A DNA stretch of 64,000 nucleotides from Progne subis subis (taxonomy: Eukaryota; Chordata; Aves; Passeriformes; Hirundinidae): positions 124,001 to 188,000 of the forward strand of contig JAKJHU010000039.1 in the NCBI GenBank assembly GCA_022316685.1, in the 5' to 3' direction. A model generated the notes under the pieces. The model had not been told where the DNA came from and did no database searches. It was given only the letters and a program-made list of their open reading frames with translations. Every line of letters starts with the position of its first letter. The stretch's first letter is position 1. Made by a program: the position numbers and the translations under genes. This document shows, piece after piece, positions 39,135 through 53,103 of the stretch.

Positions 39135-39425
39135 AACAATAATATTCAGCGTAGATAAATGCCAAGTGATGCACTTTGGAAAACAGGCCCAGTTTTACAT
39201 CTGCAATGGCAGGCTGTGAACTGGCTGTTGGCACAGTGGAAGGAGTTTTTGCAGTACAGAGTACTTGTGTGTTGCTTGTAGTTTTAAACTTGGCCTCCAG
39301 ATGATAGAGACAAACTAGAGAATTATGGAAGAGTGCCAAGAGTGAACAAAGTAATGGTATGATTCATGCGTGAGGAGTCTTTCAATCTGAAGAAGTAAGG
39401 ACTGATGGGGGAATATGTGGTGTGG
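39135..39425 (+). mobile_element. Degenerate CR1-type LINE fragment, sense
   Basis: Phrases such as AGATAAATGCCAAGTGATGC followed by ACTTTGG, then GCAATGGCAGGCTGTGAACT plus GGCTGTTG, and later GTGAGGAGTCTTTCAATCTG, resemble the 3' half of CR1 reverse-transcriptase-derived sequence in birds and reptiles. The reading frame is destroyed by stops and indels, so it is an old inactive fragment. The boundaries are approximate. Identification is from memory of the family and needs a repeat-library match. Confidence 0.5.
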
Positions 39426-39458
39426 AAAAAATATAAGAAGGAGCTGAATAGAGAAGCA

Positions 39459-39532
39459 ATCATAGAATCATACAATGTCTTAAGTTGGAAGAGATCTGTA
39501 AGGATTATCAAGTCCAGGTTCCAACTCCTCTT
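39459..39532 (-). mobile_element. CR1-type LINE 3'-end remnant
   Basis: On the + strand ATCATAGAATCATACAATG is followed by TTGGAAGAGATCTGTAAGGA and a TCCAACTCC-like end. This is the reverse complement of the CR1 3' terminus with its ATTCTATG repeats. It lies about 35 bases from the sense CR1 fragment in opposite orientation, so two separate insertions are implied. Only about 70 bases survive. Confidence 0.8.
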
Positions 39533-40502
39533 GACTCAAGTCAGCTCTGTTTTTCCATAATCCTATTAGTCCCTCATGCTTGCATTGTAAGGGAAAAGAT
39601 TCAAAAGAAAAAAGAGATCATCCCTTTACATAAGAGTTCTGTAATTTAACTTGGGAACTTATAGTCACCGAATCTAGAATGTTTTCCTGCTTCAAAAAGT
39701 AATTAAAGCAGATAAATGAAAGAAATGTTGTTAGTAGCTACTAAACCTAAGACAAAATCTTTGAAAACATTAGAGATGTAAATTTCTACAAATTCACTGA
39801 AAAATATATTAGAGGAGTTTTTGGTTTATGTTGTGTCTTCATTCTGGGCTATGGTTTTCTTTGGTAACTTTTTTCTTGCTTAGCAATAGACAGCATTCTC
39901 CTGCAGCTGCCTGAAGGAAGTGAGGGAGGAAGAATAGTGAATGGTAACAATCTGTCTGTTTTCCTTTTGGATGTGGAGGGCATCTCTTCTATAATGATCT
40001 CAATCTCTCTCTGAGCGAGAAAAGTGGCAAAGATACTTCTGAACATGGGTCTTCCATCTGGTACCAGCCAAGCCAACACACAGGCAGAGCTTTAGTACTT
40101 GAAACATTCTGCCCTTGAATATACAAACAGCTTTTGTGCCTGCAGCGGTTGTCTGTGGTTTGTGTTTCTTGTGACTGCAAGCAAAGAGGGGAGCAGTTCT
40201 AGAGGACACACAACTATTAGATTATCTTACCCAGCTGGCTTAAATTGTCTTTAAAAAGCATCACTTGTTCAAGAGCTGTTTTATAAGGAGCAAAAGTGAT
40301 GGCTTAATACAGTACTTTTACTGTATTAGTAAGAATGGGTTTGGAAATGTTATAATACAGGACTCCAGGCTTTGCTATTGAAATGCTGTAAACGAAATAT
40401 TTTGCTTTTACAAAGGTACTTAAAAAATGCTAAATTTTAAACTCTTCAACAAGAGTCGTAATGGAAATCTTCATTGTATTGTTGCATCTTTTTTCTCTCT
40501 AG

Positions 40503-40535
40503 AAACTGGTTGCCCAAATGAAGCAAGATCCCCAG
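40503..40535 (+). CDS. PHF21A: PHF21A second coding exon, residues 19-29
   Basis: A 33-base exon coding KLVAQMKQDPQ sits between a T/C-rich acceptor ending TCTCTAG (40496-40502) and a CAG|GTAACT donor. It continues the PHF21A N-terminal sequence in register from residue 18. At 11 codons it is short enough to count as near-microexon size. Both ends are phase 0, so skipping it would remove 11 residues without shifting the frame. It would be missed by any length-based gene finder. Recognition rests on the exact fit to the known PHF21A protein order and on both splice sites. Confidence 0.95.
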
Positions 40536-42648
40536 GTAACTATTTATTTTTATGTTTGGATCATTTCCCTTAAAAATGCAGAAAATAACAGTGCATGAAA
40601 TTTGAGGATTTTAGATATTTCTAGATCACCTTCTTCCTTGCTAACACAGTGTTTAGAAGAAAACTTTTCCATAAGTTTTTGAACAATAACTGTTGGATTG
40701 TTTAAAATAAAACCAAAATTCTTGTTATTATGGAGCTTTTTGCCTCATACATATGCTTAATAGTTTAAATCAAGTGACTTTTCTGGGCTATGGTGCAGTT
40801 CAGATGAGCAGTAAGTTTCTGAATCTATTGGAAGCTGCTCTCTATAAAAGCTGCCACTATTCACAATAACTTTTTTCCTTTTTAGAGTATCAGAGGGTTC
40901 ACAGTATAATAAGAGAGAGGCTGTTCTGTCCAAGAAATTTTGTCCAAACAATGTAGCTTAAGGTCCTGTTCAGACTGCATCTCTTGGGTGTCTTACCAGA
41001 CCTGTAGTGTCCATAGAATGAACACTTGGCCATGGGAAGTTTCATAGCTACTGAAGTTGGATAACTGGACTCCCTGCATAGACAGCAGAAGCCATCCCTT
41101 TCCCAGTGCCTGTGTAAGGTCCCTGGGCTTTCTTGTACAGCAGTTAAACGCTCCTCGATGCTGGATGGGAAGTTCTGTGGAGCTCTCAACCCAGTCTGAA
41201 ATGTTGAGTAGAGGGATAAAGGCTGCTCACTTGAGGCTTGCTGTTAAGAGCTCCCATCTCCATACAATAGTAAATGTCCTGTAATTTTCTGAATGAACAT
41301 TTTCTTCTGAGCTCAGTGAAGCGGGAAGACAGCTTTTAATAACACTCAGGTAGTTAAACCTCTGACAGGGAGGATTAAGCAGAGTGTATTGGAAAATCTG
41401 GTTTTTTGAATGTTCTTATTCTGATGGGATTTGGGCAAGATCTGCTGCTCTTACTCACTGGTCAGGTCTGCTAACAATCAGAGCAGAGCAGTTCGCTTTC
41501 AGTTCGTATTTGCTGAAAGTGAGGTCATGCTGCAAGCAGCCATGCAAAGTTCCTAGAGTGAGGAAAAGTAACTCTGGTCCCTGTTTCCAATGCTCTTAAT
41601 CCATTTTTATCTCAGATTATAAAGTAGAATCTAGAAGAAGGGAGGATGACTGGTCAATATCTGGTTTTGCTGGAATCAGAGACTGTCTGCAAGCTGAGAT
41701 CAAAATGCATTTCAAAATTGGAGCAATATAGAAATAGGGAATATGCATGAAATTTCTGTGATGATATTAGTCTTATGTTTTAATATTTCTGCTTAGCAGA
41801 CAAAACCTGCATAATCTAGTGTAAAAACTTTACAATATAAATGAGAACTAAAAAAGTGGGAAAGGAGAGAAATGAAGGAAAACCTGATTCCCTATCATGT
41901 TTCTGCAGGGCTTCACAGGTTTTAAACTGAGGACAGATGTTTTTTTAATTATTTTTTATTTCTGTAGAAGAGTCCTGGTTAAAATTGTTTTCTGTCTACA
42001 TCTTTCTTGTGTTGCTTATGGCTTTAAAATCTGAAACTTAGAAAAATGCTACTGTAAGCGAAGTGCTGATATGAGTGATGTATCAGGGCAAATGTCAGAA
42101 ATTTAGCACAGTCTAACGCATAAGCATGCATGGAAATAAGGACTTATGTATGTTTGCCTTCAATTGTTATATATGTGTCAATTAAGATTTAATAGATATG
42201 CTTGACACTCTACACAGTTAGGTGTAAATGTCTTTGCATAGCATAGGTGAGAATGTTTTAGATAACATACCATAGCGTACTGTTATATATAAAGTATGAT
42301 ACTGTTGTATTACATATTAACAAACATTTATTGTTTAATTTGAAAAATTGATGAAATGTACAAATATGCTTTATAATGTGATAAGCACTAATGGATGTTT
42401 TAATGAAATCTTCTTTCCAAACCGGACTATCTCTGAGTGCTAGAAAGGTCCTCTGATTATTGTTGCACTCAGCGACTTAAATAAGGCTTTGTTGAGCCGT
42501 TTGAATTTTATTGGCTGTACATCCAGAGGTGCTGTATTTGTAGTACACTATGCAAGAACAAAACAAACAAAAAAATCCACCTTCCTGCTACTACTCTTTG
42601 TTAACAAATGGAATATCTTTCTCACAGATATTTTTTCTTTCTAATCAG
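40536..42648 (+). other. PHF21A: PHF21A intron between coding exons 2 and 3 (2.1 kb)
   Basis: Starts GTAACT and ends TTTCTAATCAG. AT-rich intronic sequence with no recognised repeat family, RNA gene or additional exon on either strand. Confidence 0.85.
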
Positions 42649-42714
42649 AACGCTGATTTGAAGAAACAACTTCATGAACTTCAAGCCAAAATCACAGCTC
42701 TGAGTGAGAAACAG
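42649..42714 (+). CDS. PHF21A: PHF21A third coding exon, residues 30-51
   Basis: A 66-base exon codes 22 residues, beginning [12 protein letters not shown] and ending ALSEKQ. The acceptor is TTTCTTTCTAATCAG (42634-42648) and the donor CAG|GTAGGG. It continues PHF21A directly and is phase 0 at both ends. Leucines and charged residues alternate in a pattern expected for a coiled coil, consistent with a role in protein association within the corepressor. In the known protein the next residues begin KRVVEQ. I did not find that exon between 42715 and 64000, so the gene continues beyond the window. A spurious open frame from 42550 reads through this exon and into the intron at both sides; it is not the real start. 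Confidence 0.95.
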
Positions 42715-45700
42715 GTAGGGAAACAGAGATGTATTTTTAACACTGCGTTCTAAAGATGTCACTTTTCCCAGCTTCCAAGAGAGCTGCTAAATCTTTAAGT
42801 GCAAAAATAAGCGTGGGCAGACAGACATTTTTGATTTTTATTGGATTTCTCAACAAGAGATAGGATGAGTTTTTGTGAGTCTATCAAACAAGAAACTAGT
42901 TTAATCAGTGGAAGCTATAGCAATTTTCCTTGTGTTGAAACTAACATTTTATATTAAGGGAGATGGAAAAATGGATTAATTTGTCACTTTCTTTATTATT
43001 ATCTTGAAACTTCTTCTGAACTCGACCATTCTGGTTTAGGCAAATCTTCAGATTTTGACTTAGTAGGTCCACACTGTGTATGGATTTTTTCTTAATGTCA
43101 AGACCAACTAAATGTATGTCAGTTATGGGTACTTAAGAGACAAATTGAAAATTAGTTGGATCCTTTTATCATGATAAATTACATCACAATTTTCTTATGT
43201 TTGCCATTTGGTAGGAATTGTTTGACAGCTCTAAAGTATGAGTAATAATTACAACTGCATGCTTAGAAAGATTGTTGAACTTGAACAAGGGCCTTGTGAA
43301 TAACAACAAGAAAATTGAGATAATATTGAGATATCTACAAGACTTGTTCTCACTTTTGTTTTTGAAAACATAAAAGAGCAACACATGCACAAACCCCTCA
43401 TACACCATCCCATCCCTTAGTTAACCGACTTAAGCAGTCCCTTAATTTTTTTGCTTAATATGTCAATAATGGAACGAAATTAGGTCAATAGATTAGACCT
43501 TTGAAGAGGGAAAAATTTTAGAACGGTGGTAAAATTCATGAGTATCACAACTAAATACCTCCATTCCTCTGTTACTAGCTGCATGTGTTCTGAGTATTAC
43601 TATCACTACGAAAATGGCTAGACAGTGATTAACATTTATCTAGAAATTTTGTGTACTGAAAAAATTATAGTATGTTTTAATAGGGGAATCGTGAATCTAG
43701 GACCAAACATGTAAGGATAATAAGAAAAATTATTTTTTAATGAGAACAGTAGTTCAACAAAAACAGAGGTTTTGCTGATGTGATAGCATGTCTCTCTTGA
43801 AGATTATTTATTCTCTAAAACCAGCATGAGCCTCTGCATGTGGCTATGTCTCACAGCAAGCTGTTTCAAGATTCTCTGGTAAGCTCTGGATGCCTTTGGT
43901 AATTTCAAAATGAGCTTGTCTTGGTGCCATGAAGCAAGCTTTATTGACTACCAGTTCATGTGATGGGCACAGACAGTCAGTGAGACACAGAGTATGTAAG
44001 AAAGCAAGTACATCCTACCATAAGTTTTAAAATTGTATTTATAACTCTCTGGTCTATACTAACATGTATTTTAAATTACTCATCACTAGAAATGGAACTG
44101 TATCTTTTTTGAACTCAAAATGCTAAAGCACACTTGTTCATGGGATGAACCTGGGTTAAGTTTCCAAAAGATGTTGAAAAAAAAGTTTGATTTTACTTCT
44201 ACTCCACAGTGAATAGAGTCTGTATGAAGTCACAATTTTTTGCTTCTTTGTATTTGTGTGGGTTTGATTATCAGAACAACAGTGAACTTCTGTATGATTG
44301 TTGAAGTTTAAATATTTTATCTCTACCACTGCACTGCAGAACAGCCAGTGTTCCAGATGATAATGTTGTTAAAGTAGTATGACTGCTCAAATGCAATGAT
44401 TGTGGTAAATGTATGTTCTGGGAGAAGAACCACAACTTCCCTGTCCAGAGAAGTGCTCACTCCCTCTTTATTTGCAGGAATCTATTGTATAGAAATCTGT
44501 GGCTTAACAATGCAGTTGAGCAGCACCTTAGAGACCACAATAAAGCCCTTTAAACTGTTTTCACTTTAATTTCTCTTCAGGAAAAATCATAATTATCAAT
44601 TACTTTATGGGTAGAATATTAATCAGCAATTTAGTTTTCACACAGCATGGAAAAATATGCAATTTTGCACTGTAAATATAATGGTTTACATCGTGCAGTG
44701 CTTGTTAAGAAGAGGTGCAACATGTGTAATCTGTACTCTTGTTTAGAGCTGTGTAGTTCTGATGCATGATATCCAGTGGATAAACTCTGAGAGCCCAGCT
44801 CTGCTGTGGACAGTTTAGGATGCATAATGGTCACTGTTCGATAAGCTTTTAATGAAGTTTGAGAAACTGAAGTTTCAGCCTGTGTGGTGTCCCCTGCTTG
44901 GAGACATGCAGCTGAGATGCTGGTGTTAGAGAGGCAGAATAGTGAAATATCTCTGGCTTGTGAAATGTTATATCACCCTAATGCATGCTTTTTCTTTGCT
45001 CTCTTATTTAATGAAGTTGGATGAAGACTTGTGCAAGAACAAGTCAGCGGTAGGTTTAGCTAAAAGCTTTTAGTTGCTTTAGGACTTCCCTGCGTTTCTG
45101 AAGCATTGTGAGAGTAGTGCCGACACTGCTGCCATTCGCTGCAGTGATTGATAGTGGCTTAGGTGTCTTGCTGAGAATTAATAATCACAGTTCTGTTCAG
45201 AAGTTTGTGAAATTGAGGAGATCTGGCAAAGTACAAAAAGAAAGCAAGTAGGCTGTACAGTGTGTAGGCTTGAACCTAAAAAAAATTGTTAGCTGATGCA
45301 GGGTTGAACTGTTACAGCATAAGGTATGTCATATATATTCCCATATTTTTTGAAAATGCCATAGGTGAAAATAAAGGCTTTGATTTGTTACACCTGAGAG
45401 ATGATGGAGCAATGTATGTTGAGTATGTTAATACTTGAAAGAGAAACTGCAAAAAAACCCCAAAAACTTACTTGAAGATAACTTGCATTTGAAGGGCAGT
45501 AAGCTTGAATCCTTCAGACTAGCATATTTCCTTCTGCTAGTCTCTTTGTATTATTTTCACAGAGTTCTAAACTATGCTTACTTCTTTTCTAATCTGTGGG
45601 CAATAAAGGGAATTCAGTTGAATAGTTTTGCTCCTCAGCTATAAATGTGAGAGCTGCAGTCTGGAAACTCTGTATGCATTGGTTTTAAAAATGGTTTCCT

Positions 45701-48700
45701 CTTTCTTTTCCAACACCTCTCTTCAACAAAGAGAAGTCAAGAGTAACTTTTTTTCAGATTGCCAAATCTAAGGTTAGGTTGTAAATGTGAATTAATTCTG
45801 TTGCTTTGGAGAACAGTTGTTTTGTTTTCACATCATTGGAAGAAAGTCACAGTCTTAGCATTTTTTTTCTTCACTTTTTACTCCGTGATAATGCCTTCTC
45901 TTGACATTCTGATTTGTAAAATTTTACCCACAATTATTTCACACTACTCAGATTTTGTCTGGGTTAAATACATTCTCTACAATACAAAAACTTAAAGAAT
46001 GTATTTTTTTTAATTCTTCCATGAGGAAATTTATTAGTATATACTTTTTTTTGTTTATTTTGGGGAGGTGGGGTGGACTTTGTTACCAGTGACACTGGTG
46101 AAAGACTGAGGTAGAGCAGGGCTAGCATAAAGGAGAGAGGGATGTAATCTTGAAGTAATACCTTTTCTTCTGCCTCTTTCCCCCCATAGTTAATTTAAAA
46201 AAATTAATAAAAATATATATATACACTATACATGATTGAGTATGTATCATAATAGTACTTTATTTCAAAGACAATGAAGAGGTCATGTGGGCAGCAAAAA
46301 AATGTGGGTTTTTTAGCAATATTGTGTCAGATATAGAGGAATTTCTAAATGTGTCCTTATCACAATCTCCTGGGAAAGTTAGAGCAATATTCTGTCTTAA
46401 ATGAGAAAGAAAGCTTACACAAATAGTCTTCTGACTCTATTATAAAAGTATGATGGTGATAAGCAGTGCGAAAGAAATCACATGACTTTTTCCCTTATAT
46501 TTGAAAATAAAATGCAAATGCCTCTTCCTGTAGTTGCAGTGAAATTCATTGAATCTTAGAGAATAGTGTTGTGAAAACTAGACTTCGTATTCTAATGTAT
46601 TTCCTCTTGACATGGAAATAATAAAGTGGATCCCTTTGTTATTTTGATTTCTGAAGTACTGTAGATATGCAGGAAATGTAATCAAAAATAGTTGAGAACT
46701 TATATATGCTATATGGAGATACTTGTGGTTTTATTTTTTCACAGGGGAAAAACTTTAACATACTTTATTGTGAAGAGCAGTTGAAACTTTGGAGTATAAT
46801 TAGAACAAATGCACACCATAAAAGCAAGTTTATTATTATGAATAGGCAAATCTAGTGAATTTTGCTTGTATTTAGAACATATTGAGATAGATGAGCTTAT
46901 TCGAAGTCCTGTATGTTCAGGGTGAAACTCCTTTTAACCTTGCCACTAAATAGCAAGTAATGAGAAAAGGGATTTGGGCTAGATATAAAAAATGACAGAG
47001 TAATTTAACCATGGTTTTGTATAGTTGAATGAATGTAAACATGTGGTTTAGATTGACAAAGGAAACTTGTTATTAAAGTTTCCAAAAACTGTCAGGAATA
47101 GCTTTTAAGCATTACTGTTGCTATATTTATTACAGGTACCATAACTTAGTAATGAATAGATTGGGAATGGGCATGAATTCATCCTTTGAGACTGTTCTTC
47201 TCTAACAGTTGTCAATCATAGTAAAGGTGAATTTTTCTGGAGGCTTTCTGAGCACATTATCAGAAAATTGTACCCGAAACATGTTCCATCGTGTTCTGTA
47301 AAGAGAAGCAGCAGTGTTTTGGTGAGAGGAATGTAAGCTCAAGAAAGCTAAAGAGCAGGAGGGAAACTGGGTACAGTTAACAGTTAGGAGAGAGCACTTC
47401 ATGCTTGTGCATAAGAAAGTAGGCAAGGTAGGCCTGTGTGTTATACGTATACCTGATGAACAGCATCAGAACTTAGGACTAAAAATCTGGGAATAAATAA
47501 TAAAGTCACTACTTACTCCTGCCAGTTTTATCTGGATTTTCTGATACCTCCTTTCTCCATTATTGATCAAAGGTGTATTAAAATGTCAGTTATTCTGTCA
47601 GTAATGGATCGAGTCTGCAAATATGCCGTATGAACGTTTAGTTACTAATAGCTTGAGGCAAGTGATGCTTAATTTCAGTTCCAGTTGTTTATCTGGAACT
47701 GTTTGTATTACTAAACACTGATCTTTTTTAAGTAAATGGCATGAATGATAAAGATATGCTAATTTGCGTGTAACTGCAAGCACCCATTTATGCCAACTGT
47801 TTATAAAGCAGTTGTAAAATACATGTAAAAAACCTGTTTGTAGAATCCTTCTTAGATGGTTTGAAGTAGTCAGTCATTTTTTCCTGTCAAAAAGATACTG
47901 GTCCATCTGGACATAAGGGGAAGTAAGTTCACTGCCTCAGTGAATTGTCAGATCCTCTTGAACCCTCTGATCGGTGTGAACAGCACCTGTGTAGAGGTGA
48001 ATATTTGAAAAATCTGCATAAGCTTACTATTTTAATCTTTGGTATTTATTTAATTTGCATCCAAATATTGTGTGAAAATGTGAATATAATGACTTCTCAT
48101 TAAGTTATCATCTTCCATATTCTCAAGATATACTGGCTGAAGCAAATTTTGGATGTTGTGCAGATGATTGTAGATAGGCAGAGTGGATGCATCTCTCCCT
48201 GCTGCCTCTTTTGCCCCAAATTCTCTTGCAAAACTGATATTATAATCATTTGTATATGACTGAAATATTGCTAAGCCATCTCAGACCTGTTAGAAAGCTT
48301 AAATCATGATTAAACCCATACTGGCATGTAAACTTGGATTTCCCATTTTTCTCTTAATGTAACTCCACTAGACTTCTCACTGTTGGTTTGTGAATTTAAT
48401 TTTTGCATATCTAATGTACATTAACACTGGGGTAACTCAATTCAGGAATGTAAGTGACCATTTTGTGATGTCATTAAAAAGAAGAAAACCTCTTCACACC
48501 TCTCCCCTGCTACTCTTCCCTAAGTGCTGATTTTCCAGCTCAACTTTTAATTTTTGAGTTCATGTTGTATTTAAGCCAGATTTGGAGGCAGCTGGAGAAC
48601 TCTTTTAATTGTACCTAGTTGGATACATCTTTCATCTTCATATAAGCCAGGGCATAACTCCAAGATAGCCTGCTCTGCTTGAAAATCAACATTGTAGATA

Positions 48701-51700
48701 GAAAATGGGCAATTAAACGACAGTATTTCCTTGAAAATCCCCTACTGATCGAGAGAGTTGGTTATTAGATGCTCCTGCATGTTTTGACTTGCCAGATAAC
48801 CTCACACATCACTAGTTATTTCAAGGCCTACTATTCCCTTTTTGCTTTTATACTTGAAGGGAAGACAAGCAAAGCATTAGATGATGATGACTGGGTTTTA
48901 GGCTGTTTTGTATACCACCCTTAAATGCCTCTTAGTTGAATTCTGGGAAGAAAGGATTAAATCTACTAATGAATTTTTATAAGTTAAAACAGATTAAAGT
49001 GGTTCATTCTGCTCTGTTCTGCATGCCTCAGTGGAACAACCTCACAGGCACAGAAACAGTATTTTGATTTATTACAAGTTAGAAAAGAAATCAAATCCAG
49101 GGGTCTGCATTTCAGAGCCTTATGGCTCTTTAGTTGCTATTGGAATTGTTTGGTCCCTAGCTTTTCTGAGGTGTGTTGAATTTTGGAAAGGAGAAGAGAG
49201 AGAATGTGTCCAATGTTTAGAATACAGGCAAAAGCTTGTCTCTGCTATTTTTTCTCTGCTACCTGGTTATTTGATTTGAAAACAAGTGACTTCCTGAAAT
49301 GTGGGATTTTTGTGGTATGAGTTACTGACTGTAGTACAGCCATGGGCTAACTTTTATTACTAAATATTATCTTATTTGTTGGTACTACACCAAGAACAAG
49401 ACTGACTTGGGAAGACAGTGTTAGGTGATGTTTTATCACATATGGGTCATGTGTTACACCCTCATAAGGTATTGAGGAACCACTCCTGGTGCTTAGGTTC
49501 AAAAAGGACTGAGATGGATGTGATAATGTTGCTTTGCTCCTATAATGCTAGTTTGGAATTGTTTTCTGTTAATTGTACTGGCTTTTACAGGTGGACTAAG
49601 GGTCCTTTGTGGTGGACAGATAAAGAGGAAATACACTTTTCTGAAAGGGATTTAGAGTGATGACATATTAGGGAAGTGTGAGTGGGTCAAATGAATGTAC
49701 ACTTTATAAAAAGATTGTTTTCAGGTTTCACTTTTCTAAATGAATGTTGTCTGTCCTTATTACTCTCACTATGGATTTCTTGCCTCATTTTATTGTGGAG
49801 ACTATGATAGTCTTGAAGGGCTTACAGGGTGTAAAGTGTTAAAAGTATTAAAAGGTAAGAATGCTCTTTACAGAGTTTCATGAAGTCTCTGTGCTTTCTT
49901 TTCTACATTGCACTGTTGGAGGCAGAGAAAGCAGTCTTCATCCTTAGAAAATCTTGATGTTCACTGAAGTGATAATCTGGTATACCTTTTCTGTTCGTGG
50001 AATTAAGGGTGTATTATTTTCTTCAGATATGGGGCAAGTCAGTGTGAATTCACTCATTTCTGGGCATTATACAGAGTCACTTTCTTTCAGTTAACTTCTG
50101 AGTTAACTTTTCAAATACTTGTTCTGACCCTCAGAAATTTCAGAAAGTGTATAGTCTCTTTAGAGCAACTTTTCTTCTACTGTTAGATTGCAAGTTAGCA
50201 GAGACGTCTGATATAGTATCAGGGAAGACAGTTGGTGGCCAGACAAAATGTAAGTTTTCTTGATGTGGTTTTATTTTTGTTTTAATTAGGTCCATTATTC
50301 TTTGAGCATTTCTTTATCTCCTCCTTTGTCCTAAGTTTGTCAAAACTGGTAGTGAAGTGCAAGGGGTCTTCTTCAACTTTCCCCACTAATAGTAATGTAA
50401 CAGGTTGGTTTAGGCTATGGTGACTGCAGTGTTCAATGGAAATTTTGCTGAAATGAAGCCCAAATGTGGGGGATTACCAGGAGGCAATTCAGACAAGGTA
50501 ACCTAATTTTTACCAATCTGTGTTGGCTTTCTGAAGGCAACTCTCACACTTCTGGCTATAAAAAAACTACTAGGAAGATTAGGCTTTAGTTCGTTACTTC
50601 TTTTCCCTACAGAATTTATCTGATGTGTTCTATGAAAAAGAATTCTTGTTCTATTCTGTCTCTTTTTAATTTAAGTGTTTTCTTACAGTAGGCTTTTAAA
50701 AACTAACAGAGAGAAAGCCCTTGAGTTCCAATGAGCATATCTTCTTTGTCCTCTGAACTCCCTCCAAAGTTAGGTGAGCCAAGTTAGAAACAGTTAAGAA
50801 GTTATAATTACTTTTTCTCCCCATGCCTTTTCTTTCTCAAGATTTCCTCAGTAAAATGTTGGCAATGTGTCAATAGTAAATGGCCATTAGTGTGTTAAAG
50901 AGTTGAACCCAGACTGCCCTGTGTAGCAAGGAGAAATAAGCTGTTTTTTCCCTTATTCAATGAGAAAAAACTTCAGTTATTGTTTGTACTGTTTGTAGAA
51001 GGCATAACTTGTTTATCTTATTTTTCCTTTGGGGAAAAAAAAAGATACATCGGAACTATAATACGTGATGTGAATTTTTGGGATATATGCTTTAGAGCTG
51101 CCTGATGTTCTGCAGAACAGCGAGTGACTATCCTTTTATTTTAGACTTCTGAAAATTTGAATACTTGGCCGTATTTAAGCCTGTGGAGTCTTGCTCTATA
51201 TCCATTCACTCTCTTTATAAATTACTTCATTTTCAGTCTAGTATGGCAGTTTTTCATAACAGCGGTTGGTTCTTTAGAGTTGTGGCCAGCCCATAGTGCT
51301 GTGGAAGTGCATGATTGTCAGCAGCTTTCTAGCATCAAAAGCTCCACACACACCTTTGGGCTAATAATAAATCCTTCAGCAATCAACTTGGACAAAATTA
51401 GGTTCTTGGGTTCTCCAACTCCTTCTAAATTTTGTCATATATCTCAAGAAACTGGATGTATCCCATTCTCCAAGTAAATAATTTGGGGAAAGCAGTTTAC
51501 AGCATCCCAGTACACTAAGCTCTTAACATTTGTCTCCTGGGCAATTAAAATTTTCTGGCCTAAAGGTACTGTACTCTGTTTGAAACTTGGAAACTTAGTT
51601 TATTAGTAAGTTACTATATTAATTTCCTTTAAATATTCACTTAGACATGACTATCACAAAATAGATTTGGAATTTATAGCAGTCACAGAGAATTGAAGAG

Positions 51701-53103
51701 AGACCTAGTAATTTCTCTCAAATTACTTTTAAATGCATTCAAGTAGTTGCATAGTTTTGTTTCTGACAATTTCAAGAATCAAGACTGAAATTTCTGCTGA
51801 AGGTCTTAATTTTTGAGCAAAATACAATTTAGTTAAATGACAAATGCAGATACTACAAATTCAATTTTGATCTGTTAATGGAAAGATCTTTTGGAGAAGG
51901 ATTTTAGTTATGAAATGTGGGAGATACTGTGGATATGCAAATCAACCTGTGTTCTTGAATATACTCTACAACCTTTTGTTTAGAGCTCTGTGGGTCTCTT
52001 GCTAACAGGAGCATTGGGTCAGGCCCTCAGTGAGTGTCAATTCACATTTTAAAATCTAATAAATCCTATGGCTAGAGTTCAGTAAACATCTACATGCTGC
52101 CATGTTTAGTTTTCTGCTTTTCATCTATTCTTCTTAGACTAGCAATCTGAAGGCCTTTAAATCCCACTTACATGGAGAGCTATAGAGACAAAACTTCACG
52201 GACCCACAGAAATTGACACTTCGTATGCAAATGTCTCTGGGTGCAGTCTTACCAACAGCAGACAAGTAAAGTGGTCTGTTGGGCAATCTAGCTTGCCAGC
52301 TGGATGGATCTGCAAAGAAGATTTTTTTTTTTTTTTGGAGTTCCCCAGAGTTGCTGGTATATTAGTCTTAAAACCAGAGTATGTAGAAGAGAAGAAATAA
52401 ATAGACAAACATTTTTGGAAACAGCTGTACTACCTGGGTGTACCTTACTGATGCTCTATAATACATTTTCCTGTATAAACCAGGTAAAAGCACAGCTGAT
52501 GGTTTTGTTGTGTCTTTGTAGTAAATGCCAAATGCATTGTTTTTATCATTTGCCATCGGAAGGTGCATTATGGTAGTATAAAAATATATCAGGTTCCGTA
52601 TCCCTAAACCTTCCTTCTTCTTTTAAGATTGCAGGCAATAATCAAAATGTTATGTAGGATGACCCTGCAGCAGTGGTGTGGCACTATATGGGACATTAAT
52701 ACAGTGTACCTGTTTATGGTAAAATCACCTTGGTCTGCAATGCGGCAGTGGTAGATTTAAGTCCCTGTGTGATATGCTGGGGTTTATAGTTGAATAGCAT
52801 GAGTTCCGATCCTCATGCTCAAGAACAAAGTTTCCAAAATGAAATTCTGCATTTCTTTTACTCTGCTTTTTAGTTTTGAATGAAAATGCCATTTTGAAAC
52901 TAATTCTTTTAGAACAAGAATTAGTATTTAATAAGCTTGTACATCCCCTACAATAGTCAGGTGTGCTCTCAAAGCACTGGCACTACTGCATGGTGCATAT
53001 GAAGTATGCTAGGTAGCACTTTTTTAGAAAGTAAAGGGTAAATAAACAGGTTTTGCCCTTTCCTCTTTCTTGATCCTGCTAATCTCCTTTTACTGTATTA
53101 ATG

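Larger units (their letters stand above)
36218..40502 (+). other. PHF21A: PHF21A intron between coding exons 1 and 2 (4.3 kb)
   Basis: Bounded by GTAATT and by a T-rich stretch ending CTCTCTAG. It holds a 24-base tandem duplication at 37810-37857 and a cluster of CR1 remnants at 39.1-39.5 kb. No other gene is seen on either strand. Confidence 0.85.

Noticed and set aside
42550..42753. 67-codon frame starting at an ATG before the third coding exon
   Set aside because: The real exon begins at the acceptor at 42648/42649. The upstream part is intron and the downstream part passes the donor.
45017..45051. Possible extra exon beginning TTGGATGAAGACTTGTGC before a GTAGGT donor-like site
   Set aside because: It does not continue the known PHF21A protein (which reads KRVVEQ next) and lacks a convincing acceptor.
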